From Planctomycetes bacterium syqfu (GTDB lineage: Bacteria > Planctomycetota > Phycisphaerae > Phycisphaerales > Phycisphaeraceae), in assembly GCA_020974905.1 (NCBI GenBank), contig CP087563.1:1488001-1552000 (forward strand): a stretch of 64,000 nt of DNA. The letters are read 5' to 3'. This document shows, piece after piece, positions 53,266 through 61,492 of the stretch. How positions within the stretch are numbered: position 1 is the first letter of the stretch; each line of letters begins with the position of its first letter. The notes beneath the pieces were generated by a model that saw nothing but the letters and a program-made list of their open reading frames with translations, was not told the origin of the DNA and did not search any database. The translations under genes were made by a program, and so were the position numbers.

Positions 53266-54174
53266 TCAACTACTTTCCGGCAGATTTTCTGAATTTTCCG
53301 AACTTTTCTCACGGGCCATCTGTCGCATGAGTTGCCAACTCGTCGGCAAACCCAGCACGCAGACCACCACCGCTTCGACCGCCCGATCCACCAATGCAGC
53401 GGTCGCACCGACTGAGGCATCATGCTGTGAGACCAGCATCGTCATCCCCGCCAACGCCCATTCGCGGAGACCTAATCCGTTGGGGGTAAGTCCAAGCAAA
53501 CTGATCAACATCCCCGCAGCACCCAACGCGGTGGCCTGGGCAAACGTAATCGGCTGCCCGATGATCGCAAAGGCAAACCATGTCCGCATCCCCACCACGA
53601 ACATGTCGGTGATGCGAATCGACAGCCAACCCAGGACGCGAGCTTCGTGGAGTTTGCGGCGGGCGACCTGATTGAAAATTCGTTTCCAGATCGGCGATAG
53701 CGCAACGACCAATGCACTGGTGAGTAAGATCACCGTCATCTGATCCATTTGCGGGATCGCGATCACAGCAAGACCGACACTGCCGAGCACCATCGCCCCA
53801 AGTCCGAGCACGATGATGAGAATCTGAGCGGACTGTTTGAGAGGCAGTTGGTGAAACTGCTTGAGACACGCTGCCCGGCCGATGAGTCCCATGCGAAGCG
53901 GCAGGTAGTTCAGAACACTACTGGAGAGGATGAGCGATTGCATGCGTAAAAGCGTTACAGGTGGGCAGCAGTCAAACGGTCGCGTTACCGCCCAGAAGAG
54001 TATGCCGGTGAGCAGGAGATTACCCAAGACGCCTGCTGCCAAGCCCAGCACGTGTATTGGTGATGCCTGCCTGATTGCTGAGAAGTCCGCCCCACGGAAC
54101 GCAAAAACCACCGCCAAGGCAAATGCGGCGATGCCCAGGATCAGCAGTGAGATTTTGACGATGCGTTTTTTCAT
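53266..54174 (-). CDS. Lysylphosphatidylglycerol-synthase-TM-like membrane protein
   Basis: The product has 302 residues with seven or eight helices: ISLLILGIAAFALAVVFAFRG, AGVLGNLLLTGILFWAV, then LNYLPLRMGLIGRAACLKQ, typical of the LPG_synthase_TM/UPF0104 family. GAAGMLISLLGLTPNGLGLREWALAG comes later, with the family PxGLGxRE-like motif. Stand-alone members have been linked to lipid or glycan handling, but no activity is established here. It lies 85 bases upstream of the heparinase-like gene in the same orientation. Confidence 0.8.
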   Translation of the reverse strand: MKKRIVKISLLILGIAAFALAVVFAFRGADFSAIRQASPIHVLGLAAGVLGNLLLTGILFWAVTRPFDCCPPVTLLRMQSLILSSSVLNYLPLRMGLIGRAACLKQFHQLPLKQSAQILIIVLGLGAMVLGSVGLAVIAIPQMDQMTVILLTSALVVALSPIWKRIFNQVARRKLHEARVLGWLSIRITDMFVVGMRTWFAFAIIGQPITFAQATALGAAGMLISLLGLTPNGLGLREWALAGMTMLVSQHDASVGATAALVDRAVEAVVVCVLGLPTSWQLMRQMAREKSSENSENLPESS

Positions 54175-54211
54175 GAATGGCTGTGTTAATGGGGTATCGG
54201 TCGTCGCGCGT

Positions 54212-54238
54212 CCCTGGGGTTAAAACCCCAGGGCTTTA
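54212..54238 (+). repeat. Hairpin repeat, arms CCCTGGGGTT/AACCCCAGGG, copy 2
   Basis: Two perfect 10-base arms around AA, followed by CTTTA, the same architecture as 39439-39465. It is placed between a divergent pair. The remainder of 54175-54369 has no gene. Confidence 0.55.
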
Positions 54239-54369
54239 CTGTGCAAAAGTTTGTCCACAGGCAAGGATTGGTGATGCTTGCCGGATGCTCATCATAAATG
54301 CTTACATTGCCTATGGTAATTCGTAAAGTTGTGACTACAATAATGATGTAGCCAAGGAGTGCGAAATTT

Positions 54370-54759
54370 ATGTTCATTCGACATGCCGCTGACGTCCCGT
54401 CCAAGACCATGGATATGCCCGGTGCCAAGCACGTGACCATGAAGCTGCTCGTTGGTCGGGATGATGGCGCCCCGACCTTTGCCATGCGTCAGTTCACCGT
54501 CGCCCCCAACGGCCACACCCCCCTGCATAAACACAACTATGAACACGAAGTCTACGTCCTGGCTGGTGACGCCCAGTTCGTCTCCGGCGTGGATGGCAAC
54601 ACCATTCGCCCGATCACCGCTGGCGATGTCGTCTTCGTCCCTGCCAACGAGATGCATCAGTTCCGCAATGTCTCGACGCAAGACGTGAAATTTATCTGCC
54701 TGGTCCCGACCACGTTCGACTGTGGCTCCGCCTGCCAGCCGACACCAGGTTCATATTAA
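54370..54759 (+). CDS. Single-domain cupin
   Basis: The product has 129 residues, a small beta-barrel metalloprotein. Metal ligands in PLHKHNYEHEVYVLAGDA (motif 1, H-x-H...E) and NEMHQFRNVS (motif 2 His). The C-terminal FDCGSACQPTPG has two Cys. AAGGAG stands 10 bases before ATG. The substrate is unknown; such proteins act as oxygenases, isomerases or sensors. A 20-bp palindrome follows the stop. Confidence 0.88.
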   Translation: MFIRHAADVPSKTMDMPGAKHVTMKLLVGRDDGAPTFAMRQFTVAPNGHTPLHKHNYEHEVYVLAGDAQFVSGVDGNTIRPITAGDVVFVPANEMHQFRNVSTQDVKFICLVPTTFDCGSACQPTPGSY

Positions 54760-54793
54760 TTGGGGAGATCGCTGGTTCATCGACGATCTGAAT

Positions 54794-54813
54794 TTTAGAG
54801 TTATAACTCTAAA
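54794..54813. promoter_or_regulatory. Perfect 20-bp palindrome (operator candidate)
   Basis: TTTAGAGTTATAACTCTAAA is its own reverse complement. It ends 28 bases before the start of the TPR membrane protein and lies 35 bases after the cupin stop. With no loop and high AT content it is better read as a dimer-binding site than as a terminator. Confidence 0.4.
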
Positions 54814-54841
54814 GGACTCGCAACTCAGGAAGGGCAACTGA

Positions 54842-55822
54842 ATGTACAACCGAACCTTACTCATGGTCGTCTACAGCGTGCTATTGATCTGCTCCGTGGT
54901 GCTGTTTTTCGTCGGCATCAACCTCCGGCCCGCTGAAGGTGAACCTGTGCTTCTGGGCATCGGTGCCCTGGCCATGATCTTCACCGCTGCCACCTTCCCC
55001 ATCGCCTACGCCCTGACTCCGGCTAAAGGCAAGCAGGAAGCCTCATCCGACAAAGCCTACGCTGAATCACTCCAGCAGGTCATCGGCGTGTTGCGTTCGA
55101 TCAATGACCGCATGATGATCTCCGACACCGCCAAGCGCATTGCCTTTCGCGAACGTGATCAGGAAACGCTCCGCCAGGTCATCCGCACGGAGATCAACCG
55201 TGGCAATATGGAGACCGCCCTTTCCCTTGCAGAGGAAATGGCCAAGACCCCCGGCTATGAACATGAAGGCCAGGACATTCAACGCCAGATCATCGCTGCC
55301 CGTGCAGACAAAATGGACCGCAAAGTCCTCGAAGCCATCAGCATTTTCGAGCAGATGCTCTCCCGTCACGAATGGGACGACGCCCTCACCGAAGCCCGCC
55401 AGTTGCAGCAGACCTATCCCGACTCTGCACGTGTCAAAAATCTTGCAGCCCGCGTCCGCGAAGCCCGTGAAAGTCACAAGAAAGATCTGGAACGCCAATT
55501 CCTCGAAGCTGCTCGTCGTGATGATGTGGAAACCGCGATGGATCTGCTTAAAGAACTCGACCACTACATGACGGAAAAGGAAGCTGCGCCCCTGCTGGAA
55601 GTCGCTCGCGGCGTCATCGGCAAGAAGCGTCAAAACCTCGGCGTCCAATTCAAACTCGCCGTCGCCGACCACGAATGGATTGATGCTTTGCATGTCGGTG
55701 AACAAATCATCGCTGACTTCCCCAACACCAAGATGGCTGACGAAGTCTTAAGCATGATGGACCTACTCAAAGAACGCGCCGCCGGCCAACAACAGGCTGC
55801 GCGGAATTATGGTGGGATTTAA
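54842..55822 (+). CDS. Membrane-anchored helical-repeat (TPR-like) protein
   Basis: The product has 326 residues. Two N-terminal helices (LLMVVYSVLLICSVVLFFVGI and LLGIGALAMIFTAATFPIAYAL), then a cytosolic helical region with repeated units such as RQVIRTEINRGNMETALSLAEEMAKTPGYEHEG, FEQMLSRHEWDDALTEARQLQQTYPDSARVKNLAARV and LAVADHEWIDALHVGEQIIADFPNTKMADEV. This is TPR-like scaffold architecture. Partners are unknown. ATG follows AGGAAGGGCAACTGA. Confidence 0.75.
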   Translation: MYNRTLLMVVYSVLLICSVVLFFVGINLRPAEGEPVLLGIGALAMIFTAATFPIAYALTPAKGKQEASSDKAYAESLQQVIGVLRSINDRMMISDTAKRIAFRERDQETLRQVIRTEINRGNMETALSLAEEMAKTPGYEHEGQDIQRQIIAARADKMDRKVLEAISIFEQMLSRHEWDDALTEARQLQQTYPDSARVKNLAARVREARESHKKDLERQFLEAARRDDVETAMDLLKELDHYMTEKEAAPLLEVARGVIGKKRQNLGVQFKLAVADHEWIDALHVGEQIIADFPNTKMADEVLSMMDLLKERAAGQQQAARNYGGI

Positions 55823-55966
55823 AAATTCAACACAAGCCCGCAGATGAGCACCGCGATTCTGCGGGGTATCCAAGTCGCCGTGTTCAAGACAATTTTTAGC
55901 AACAGATGCACACAGATAAACGCAGATGTATTCATTGCCCCAAATTACTTCGGGGAAATTTGAGTC

Positions 55967-56407
55967 ATGTCAAAAACTCTTGATACAGATTCTGAAATCA
56001 AGGAATATCAAAAGAGTATTTATTTAAAGCTACTTCTAGCATTCCTGCTCATAAGTACCATTGTGGGTGTGTTGATATTTTACATCCAAATAAACAGTGA
56101 TGATTTTTTAAACCTTAAAGGCAAGACAGAAACGCAAGTCATCAAGAAACTTGGCCACCCAAGTGGTCGATATATCAGTCGTTTTTACGACAATTCCCTT
56201 AACGAAATAAAAATGATGGGACCACAGCCTGAGAACCTCAGTCATGGGGATATTTATGTCGCAATGCAATATCAAATTCAAAATGAGATGTATTACGTCA
56301 TACTTGTAGATAAGAAACTGTACCAGTCCTTGAACAGAAAAGTTTCTGGCCCAAATGATTTATACGTTATTGACGTTTTTCGCTATCCGGTTGATGCAAT
56401 TTGGTAA
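55967..56407 (+). CDS. Small membrane-anchored protein with BamE-like segment
   Basis: The product has 146 residues. The N-terminal helix LKLLLAFLLISTIVGVLIFYI acts as anchor or uncut signal. Then comes FLNLKGKTETQVIKKLGHPSGRY, similar to the start of BamE/SmpA domains (LKGKTxxQVxxxLGxP), and a beta-rich remainder (IYVAMQYQIQNEMYYVILVDKKLY). The DNA is AT-rich and enclosed by inverted repeats, so it may have arrived as a unit. Function not assigned. Confidence 0.6.
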   Translation: MSKTLDTDSEIKEYQKSIYLKLLLAFLLISTIVGVLIFYIQINSDDFLNLKGKTETQVIKKLGHPSGRYISRFYDNSLNEIKMMGPQPENLSHGDIYVAMQYQIQNEMYYVILVDKKLYQSLNRKVSGPNDLYVIDVFRYPVDAIW

Positions 56408-56484
56408 TGCTAATCCACAAGCTTGTCGTGCATAATAAATGAAGACAGTATCAACAATCATCGAAAAACCACTACGCGGTTTCA

Positions 56485-56501
56485 GCGACACGTGGTGTCG
56501 C
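56485..56501. other. Small GC-rich hairpin
   Basis: GCGACAC-GTG-GTGTCGC, perfect 7-base arms. It is one of two compact hairpins in the 56408-56789 gap, which shows no gene. The frame 56439-56669 runs through repeat sequence and is not protein-like. Confidence 0.4.
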
Positions 56502-56641
56502 AGCTATTTTTTATCTCACGTCAACCGTAGCACCAACATCAAATCCGACCCAATCTCCAAACCTCAAATCTGTGTTTATCTGTGTGCATCTGTGGTTAAA
56601 AAATGCCTTGAACACTTTCGCGTCCGACAGTGCCATATCCC

Positions 56642-56660
56642 CCGCGTCGACACGACGCGG
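56642..56660. other. Small GC-rich hairpin
   Basis: CCGCGTCG-ACA-CGACGCGG, perfect 8-base arms, about 130 bases before the isocitrate dehydrogenase start. Confidence 0.4.
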
Positions 56661-56789
56661 CTCGCCTGAATCTTGCAGCAAATCACCGCCAAAACCAAAC
56701 CATCGCCTCTTTTGAAATACCTGCTATCATGAAGCCACTTTGTCCTGCCTGGTAAATTTGGTTTAGAAATATAGAGAAACACAAACACA

Positions 56790-57827
56790 ATGAGCAACAC
56801 CTCATCGAAAACGGCCGTGCTGATTCCCGGTGACGGGATTGGCCCGGAAGTCACAGCAGCAGTTAAACGCGTTCTGGAAAAAGCGGGTTCGGATATCAAC
56901 TGGGTCGAACACAAAGCTGGCATCGCTGCACTGGATGCTGGCAAAGAAGTGCTCCCCGAAGAAACCACCGATGCCATCCTCGAACATGGCGTTGCACTCA
57001 AGGGCCCCTGCACCACACCCGTCGGCAAGGGGTTTAGCTCCGTCAACGTCCAACTCCGTAAGAAGCTCAGCCTCTACGCAGCCGTGCGTCCTGTTCGCAG
57101 CCTTCCGGGGGTCAAAACCCGCTTTGACAATGTGGACCTCGTCATCATTCGCGAGAACACAGAAGGCTTGTACTCCGGCGTGGAAAATGAAGTCACGCCC
57201 GGCGTGGTCATGAGCATGAAAGTCGCCACCGAAAAAGGTTGCACGCGCATCGCGGATTATGCCTTTGATTACTGTCAGAAACGTGAACGCAAGAAAGTCA
57301 CCGCGTTCCACAAAGCCAACATTATGAAACTCACCGACGGCCTGTTTCTCAAGTGTGCTCAGAAAGTGCATGAGGAAAAATATCAGGACGTACCTTATGA
57401 CTCCCTGATCATCGATGCAGCCTGCATGCGTCTGGTGCAGGACCCCAGTAAGTTTGACATGCTGCTGATGGAAAACCTCTACGGTGACGTGGTCAGCGAT
57501 TTGTGTGCTGGCCTTGTCGGCGGCTTGGGTGTTGTCCCCGGTGCCAATATCGGTACCGACCATGCCGTCTTCGAAGCCGTTCACGGTTCAGCGCCGGACA
57601 TTGCAGGTAAAGGCGTTGCCAACCCACTGGCCCTACTGATGTCAGCAGTGATGATGCTCAACCACCTGGCAGACACCTGTGGTTGTACCAACAGCAGTGA
57701 GACTGCTGAGAAGATCAAACACGGTTACAACACTGCCCTGGCTGACGGCTGCAAAACCGGTGACCTGGGAGGTGATCTCTCCACCGAGCAATTTGCCGAC
57801 GCCGTGATCGAACGCCTCAATGGCTGA
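56790..57827 (+). CDS. Isocitrate dehydrogenase (NAD type; isopropylmalate/isocitrate dehydrogenase family)
   Basis: Oxidative decarboxylation of isocitrate to 2-oxoglutarate in the TCA cycle. Seen: LIPGDGIGPEVTAAV, SSVNVQLRKKLSLYAAVRPVRS (substrate loop of the isocitrate type), IIRENTEGLYSGVE, the Lys in FHKANIMKLTDGLFL, VVSDLCAGLVGGLGVVPGANIG and AVFEAVHGSAPDIAGKG. Length 345 fits the short NAD-type group; the GTDHAVFEAVHG segment also suits homoisocitrate or isopropylmalate relatives, so substrate certainty is moderate. It is followed by a terminator. Confidence 0.9.
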   Translation: MSNTSSKTAVLIPGDGIGPEVTAAVKRVLEKAGSDINWVEHKAGIAALDAGKEVLPEETTDAILEHGVALKGPCTTPVGKGFSSVNVQLRKKLSLYAAVRPVRSLPGVKTRFDNVDLVIIRENTEGLYSGVENEVTPGVVMSMKVATEKGCTRIADYAFDYCQKRERKKVTAFHKANIMKLTDGLFLKCAQKVHEEKYQDVPYDSLIIDAACMRLVQDPSKFDMLLMENLYGDVVSDLCAGLVGGLGVVPGANIGTDHAVFEAVHGSAPDIAGKGVANPLALLMSAVMMLNHLADTCGCTNSSETAEKIKHGYNTALADGCKTGDLGGDLSTEQFADAVIERLNG

Positions 57828-57864
57828 TTGCATCAGCATTTAACATCCCAAATCCAACCCCCAG

Positions 57865-57889
57865 GACCGTCTTGATGGCGGTCTTTTTT
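57865..57889 (+). terminator. Rho-independent terminator of the isocitrate dehydrogenase gene
   Basis: GACCG pairs with CGGTC around nine bases, followed by six T, 38 bases after the stop. Confidence 0.75.
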
Positions 57890-57890
57890 A

Positions 57891-57903
57891 TTAAACAGTT
57901 CAA
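57891..57903. promoter_or_regulatory. Upstream operator candidate for the LacI-type regulator
   Basis: TTAAACAGTTCAA is the reverse complement of the downstream site except for the central base. It lies 89 bases centre to centre from it, a spacing suited to looping by a LacI-type tetramer. Confidence 0.45.
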
Positions 57904-57950
57904 TCCAATACAGCCGTCTTCTAACGCCGAATTTTTAATTATTCGGCCTA

Positions 57951-57980
57951 TTGACTTTGAAAATGGAGCAGGAATAGAAT
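57951..57980 (+). promoter_or_regulatory. Promoter of the lacI-type gene at 58020
   Basis: TTGACT (57951-57956), 18-base spacer, TAGAAT (57975-57980). The start codon lies 39 bases after the -10 box. A GCCGAAT/ATTCGGC stem (57926-57947) stands just upstream. Confidence 0.6.
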
Positions 57981-57992
57981 TGAACAGTTTAA
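57980..57992. promoter_or_regulatory. Main operator candidate for the LacI-type regulator
   Basis: TTGAACAGTTTAA, near-palindromic with one mismatch, begins on the last base of the -10 box, so a bound repressor would cover the transcription start. This suggests autoregulation of the LacI / pseudopilin / GH5 cassette. Confidence 0.5.
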
Positions 57993-58019
57993 TTTACAGT
58001 TGACAAAACAGGCCCCCAA

Positions 58020-59051
58020 ATGAGTAGCAGCAAGACACTTTCAATCCGCGACATTGCCAAACGCTGCGGTGTTTCACCGGGCACTGTTTCCAACGTCATC
58101 AATGGACGCGATGTCGTCAAACCCGAGACTGCTTCACGCATCCGGGCTTTGATGAATGAACTCAACTATGCCCCCAAGACCAAGGCAGTGAACACCAACC
58201 GCGTGATGGTACTCATCCCTCCGCATCCTGATGCCTTGCTCAGCGAACATCTGTCCAACATGCATGCAGGTGTCTGCGAAGCGGCATTTACCAACGACAT
58301 TATTCTCTCGGTTCGTCGTTGCCCAGAAGATTTGCACTCAGCCAACCAACTCCGCGATATGCTCCGTGAAGACGGTAGCATCGGCGTGATCCTGCTAACC
58401 TCCACGCATGGCTATCACCTGGCGGACACCATCGGCCTGGCTAAGACACCGCACATGGTCGTCGGCGCATCACGTCACCAACAGGACATCAACCAGATTG
58501 TTTTGGATGATGAAACCTCGGCTTATCGCGCAACGCGTTACCTTCAGGAATTGGGTCACGAGCGCATCTCCATGGTTTACTTCAACCGAAAAGACATCGG
58601 CCATGCCCAGCGTTACGTCGGCTTTGCCGCAGCATGTCAATCAAGCAACATGGACAAGCGTTTGCTCGAAGGTGTCGAAGCTGATCACGCGCGCCCTGAG
58701 TTTGGTGCTGATGCATTACGACAGCTCATGCAATGCCCCAAACCTCCGACTGCAATCATTGTCACCAATGCGGCATTGGCTCACGGTGTGATCAGTCAAG
58801 CCAAGCGCATGAACCTGTCGATCCCCGGCGATTTGTCGTTGATCGTTTACCATTCTTCACGTGATTACGATCATGGCTTACATGACATCACCATCATGAA
58901 AACGCCAGCTTATGATATGGGCTACCAGGCGATACAAAGTGTCCGCCAATTGCTGTTAAAGCCCGAAGAGCCTGAAACATCACATGTCACACTGGAAATG
59001 TCTCACACCTTGGAAGTCCGCCAATCCACTGATAAACCGCGCATTGATTAA
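58020..59051 (+). CDS. LacI-family transcriptional regulator (GH5 cassette)
   Basis: The product has 343 residues. Helix-turn-helix and hinge ISIRDIAKRCGVSPGTVSNVINGRDVVKPETASRIRALMNELNYAPK, then an effector domain with ENDIILSVRRCPEDLHS-type strands, IVLDDETSAYRATRYLQELGHERISMV and PTAIIVTNAALAHGVI. It is headed by a promoter with two palindromic sites and followed at 71 and 66 base gaps by a pseudopilin and a secreted GH5 enzyme. The likely effector is an oligosaccharide released by that enzyme (inference). Confidence 0.92.
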   Translation: MSSSKTLSIRDIAKRCGVSPGTVSNVINGRDVVKPETASRIRALMNELNYAPKTKAVNTNRVMVLIPPHPDALLSEHLSNMHAGVCEAAFTNDIILSVRRCPEDLHSANQLRDMLREDGSIGVILLTSTHGYHLADTIGLAKTPHMVVGASRHQQDINQIVLDDETSAYRATRYLQELGHERISMVYFNRKDIGHAQRYVGFAAACQSSNMDKRLLEGVEADHARPEFGADALRQLMQCPKPPTAIIVTNAALAHGVISQAKRMNLSIPGDLSLIVYHSSRDYDHGLHDITIMKTPAYDMGYQAIQSVRQLLLKPEEPETSHVTLEMSHTLEVRQSTDKPRID

Positions 59052-59122
59052 CTCGGATCAGTCGTTGAACAATTCACTCGTCAGGCTCGCTGTTTGCAGC
59101 CAACGTTCACAGGAAGCACATC

Positions 59123-59791
59123 ATGTCACGCACCCAATCTGCTTTCACACTCATTGAATTACTGGTGGTCATTTCGATCATTGCCATACTCATCGCCATC
59201 CTGCTGCCTGCCTTGCATAAAGCCAAACTCTCTGCCCAGGCAATCCAATGCGGCACAAATCTCAAGCAGATGCACTTGGCGCATTTCAATTATGCCAGCG
59301 ATCACAAGGGCTATATCTGGCCAGGCAACATCTCCGATGCCATCGCGACAAACATGGGCATCACCAGCAATGTTTTTAAACGCTGGGTGGGTCACATCAA
59401 TCCTTACATGGGCGTACAAAACCCGGCATGGAATAACTTTTCTCGAAGTATGCTCTGCCCGACACACCAGGTAAAAACCAATGGCGAAATCTGGAGTAGC
59501 TATGCGATGAATTATCTCACCGGCGCCCAGGCGTCGCCCGAAGAACTGTTACCGGTCAATGGTACCCTCAACGGTCCAGCACAGAATTTCCTGGACTTTC
59601 GCAAGGCTTCAGACTGTTTCCTGCTGGTGGATAATGCGAATAACAACGCCGTTGCCCAACCGCACATCATTGTCCCCGAGGACATCAAGCAGCGTCACAA
59701 TGGTGCAGCCAACATGGTTTTTGTTGATGGTCATGTCGTTGCCACCAAAGAACTCAACGCATGGGGAAGCGGTTACTGGAATGGTGAATAA
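59123..59791 (+). CDS. Type II pseudopilin-like protein with H-x9-DG motif
   Basis: The product has 222 residues. [29 protein letters not shown] is the class III prepilin signal and helix. [12 protein letters not shown] follows, and the C-terminal part has [16 protein letters not shown], which fits the H-x9-DG processing-associated motif exactly. It is the counterpart of the gene at 34168 in the other cassette: same length class, same YASDHxGY segment. It is probably exported and assembled, or retained as a membrane-anchored protein near the secreted hydrolase (inference). Confidence 0.9.
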   Translation: MSRTQSAFTLIELLVVISIIAILIAILLPALHKAKLSAQAIQCGTNLKQMHLAHFNYASDHKGYIWPGNISDAIATNMGITSNVFKRWVGHINPYMGVQNPAWNNFSRSMLCPTHQVKTNGEIWSSYAMNYLTGAQASPEELLPVNGTLNGPAQNFLDFRKASDCFLLVDNANNNAVAQPHIIVPEDIKQRHNGAANMVFVDGHVVATKELNAWGSGYWNGE

Positions 59792-59857
59792 CACCTGAAA
59801 ACCAGCCTTTTTTCATCTCTAATCTGATCATGAAAATCCAAGCCGAAAGGTGTGAAA

Positions 59858-60997
59858 ATGTTATCCATCCTTGTTCGTCTGCTCTGTGTTACGTTGGCGT
59901 GTTGTCCGCTACTTTTCCTGACTGACAACGCGTCAGCAGAATCGTCATCCACACCCTCAAGTCAATCGCTTGCCCCCATCCCCCTGCCTGAACAGATGCG
60001 TGGGTTTAACACCAGTACCCGTGGTGTCGATGCGGAACTGGTCAAACGCCTTCATGGTTGGGGTGCCAATCTCATTCGCATCAATATTCACACGGATCGT
60101 GATTTCAAGTTCGATCCATCCAACCCGCCCAAGCACGTACTTGATCCATTTGTCAAAGGGCTAGCCAATATTGATGATGCGCTTGAAGCTTGCAATGCAA
60201 CCGGTATGAAAGTCATCCTCTGCCCATCGAATATCGTGGGGCGCAAAATTGATGTCTTCTGGCAAAAGGATTCGGGGCAAAACTATCGTGATGGCTTAGC
60301 ACAACTCTGGCTTGCCTTGGATCAGCGGTATCATGGCCATCCTGCCATCATCGGTTATGACGTACTTAACGAACCCAACTACAAAGACGGTCAATCCGAC
60401 AGTTGGCATAAGGACATGTTACCCAATGCAGTCGCTGCCATTCGAAGTGTCAACAAACGTATCTGGTTAATCGTCGAACCCGGCCCATGGGGACTACCTG
60501 CTGGGTTTGAGAATCAACCGGTGCTTGACGATCCGTATGTGATTTACTCGTTCCATCAGTATGCCCCGCATAACTACACGCACCAAGGCGTTGGCAAGCA
60601 TCGTCTTCACGCACGTGGCAAACTCATTTACCCCGGCAAACTCCAGATGTTCGACTCTGAGCCCATCATTGATTGGAATCAAAACCAATTGGAAAAAAGC
60701 ATGCAGGCAGCGATCGACTTTGCAGAAAAACACAACGTCCGAATGCTCGTCGGCGAATTCGGCGTCGCACGTTGGGCGCCTGGACGCGGGCAATGGGTTT
60801 CAGACTGCATCGCAGTATTTGAGAAACACAACTTCGATTGGCTCTACCATTCCCCTGCAGGTTGGACCGGCTGGAATCCGACATTTCCCGATGGTGATAT
60901 CAAAGACCAAATGCTCATGGGCAAAGACTCGGACGGTGGCCACGTCACCCCACAACTCAAGGCGATCCTTGAGGGATTAAGTAAAAACAAACAGTAA
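59858..60997 (+). CDS. Secreted GH5-type glycoside hydrolase (cellulase family)
   Basis: The product has 379 residues with a signal peptide (LVRLLCVTLACCPLLFLTDNASAE). GH5 barrel: MRGFNTSTRGVDAELVKRLHGWGANLIRINIH, acid/base Glu in IIGYDVLNEPNYKDG, SFHQYAPHNYTHQG, nucleophile Glu in VRMLVGEFGVARW and the barrel-closing Trp region YHSPAGWTGWNP. The specificity (cellulose, mannan, xyloglucan) cannot be read. ATG 59858 with AAAGG upstream is chosen over GTG 59852. It is last in the LacI / pseudopilin / GH5 cassette. Confidence 0.9.
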   Translation: MLSILVRLLCVTLACCPLLFLTDNASAESSSTPSSQSLAPIPLPEQMRGFNTSTRGVDAELVKRLHGWGANLIRINIHTDRDFKFDPSNPPKHVLDPFVKGLANIDDALEACNATGMKVILCPSNIVGRKIDVFWQKDSGQNYRDGLAQLWLALDQRYHGHPAIIGYDVLNEPNYKDGQSDSWHKDMLPNAVAAIRSVNKRIWLIVEPGPWGLPAGFENQPVLDDPYVIYSFHQYAPHNYTHQGVGKHRLHARGKLIYPGKLQMFDSEPIIDWNQNQLEKSMQAAIDFAEKHNVRMLVGEFGVARWAPGRGQWVSDCIAVFEKHNFDWLYHSPAGWTGWNPTFPDGDIKDQMLMGKDSDGGHVTPQLKAILEGLSKNKQ

Positions 60998-61016
60998 AAT
61001 CAAATGCTTCATCAAG

Positions 61017-61322
61017 TCAAATCGGCTTGCCATCAGCATTGATCATCTTGGGTCCGTCGCCTGCAGTCTTGACGTACTGACCATCACCTGCTTTTTCATA
61101 CTTGGTAAAACCCTTGGCAGCGAGGTTCTCATTGCTCAGCGTCTTTTTCTCGTGAGACGAGGTGTACTTGGTTGCCACATTCGGTGTCTGGATCACGCGG
61201 CGAACTGGTTGACCTGTCGTGGGATGATGGGTCAATGCATCGTCACTCATCTTCTGCATCACTTCAAAAATCTGACCTTCTTCACCATCGTCGGTGATCA
61301 CTTCATAGACATACACAGGCAT
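61017..61322 (-). CDS. FmdB-like small protein without zinc-binding cysteines
   Basis: The product has 101 residues from ATG 61320-61322 with GGAGA seven bases upstream. The opening MPVYVYEVITDDGEEGQIFEVMQKMSDDALTHHPTTGQPVRRVI follows the FmdB/CxxC-CxxC family pattern (MPxYxYxCxxCGxxFExxQ...), but both Cys pairs are missing. The C-terminal half is Lys/Gly-rich (GFTKYEKAGDGQYVKTAGDGPK). Convergent with the GH5 gene by 19 bases. Function unknown. Confidence 0.75.
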   Translation of the reverse strand: MPVYVYEVITDDGEEGQIFEVMQKMSDDALTHHPTTGQPVRRVIQTPNVATKYTSSHEKKTLSNENLAAKGFTKYEKAGDGQYVKTAGDGPKMINADGKPI

Positions 61323-61492
61323 GGCAAAGTCTCCGTTGGGTTGAATCAGACACGTAATTGTATGACAGAAAGAACAATCTGTCATCGCAACGCTCAAGCC
61401 CAATGCTCCGTAAAGCGAAGCATGGGATGCGCCCAATCCATGGCGATCGTCGATATCCCAGTCTTCGCGGGGCTCAGACGTGGGCTTAGTTT

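Larger units (their letters stand above)
55880..56615. repeat. Unit bounded by roughly 50-bp inverted repeats
   Basis: The left end (55880-55930) and right end (56566-56615) are inverted copies with about nine of ten bases matching by eye. Both contain the core CAGATGCACACAGATAAAC. Together they bracket one small AT-rich gene (55967-56407). No transposase is present. Confidence 0.6.

Noticed and set aside
56439-56669. 76-codon frame after the BamE-like gene
   Set aside because: It runs through the inverted repeat and two hairpins; the VYLCASVV stretch is the translation of the repeat, not of a gene.
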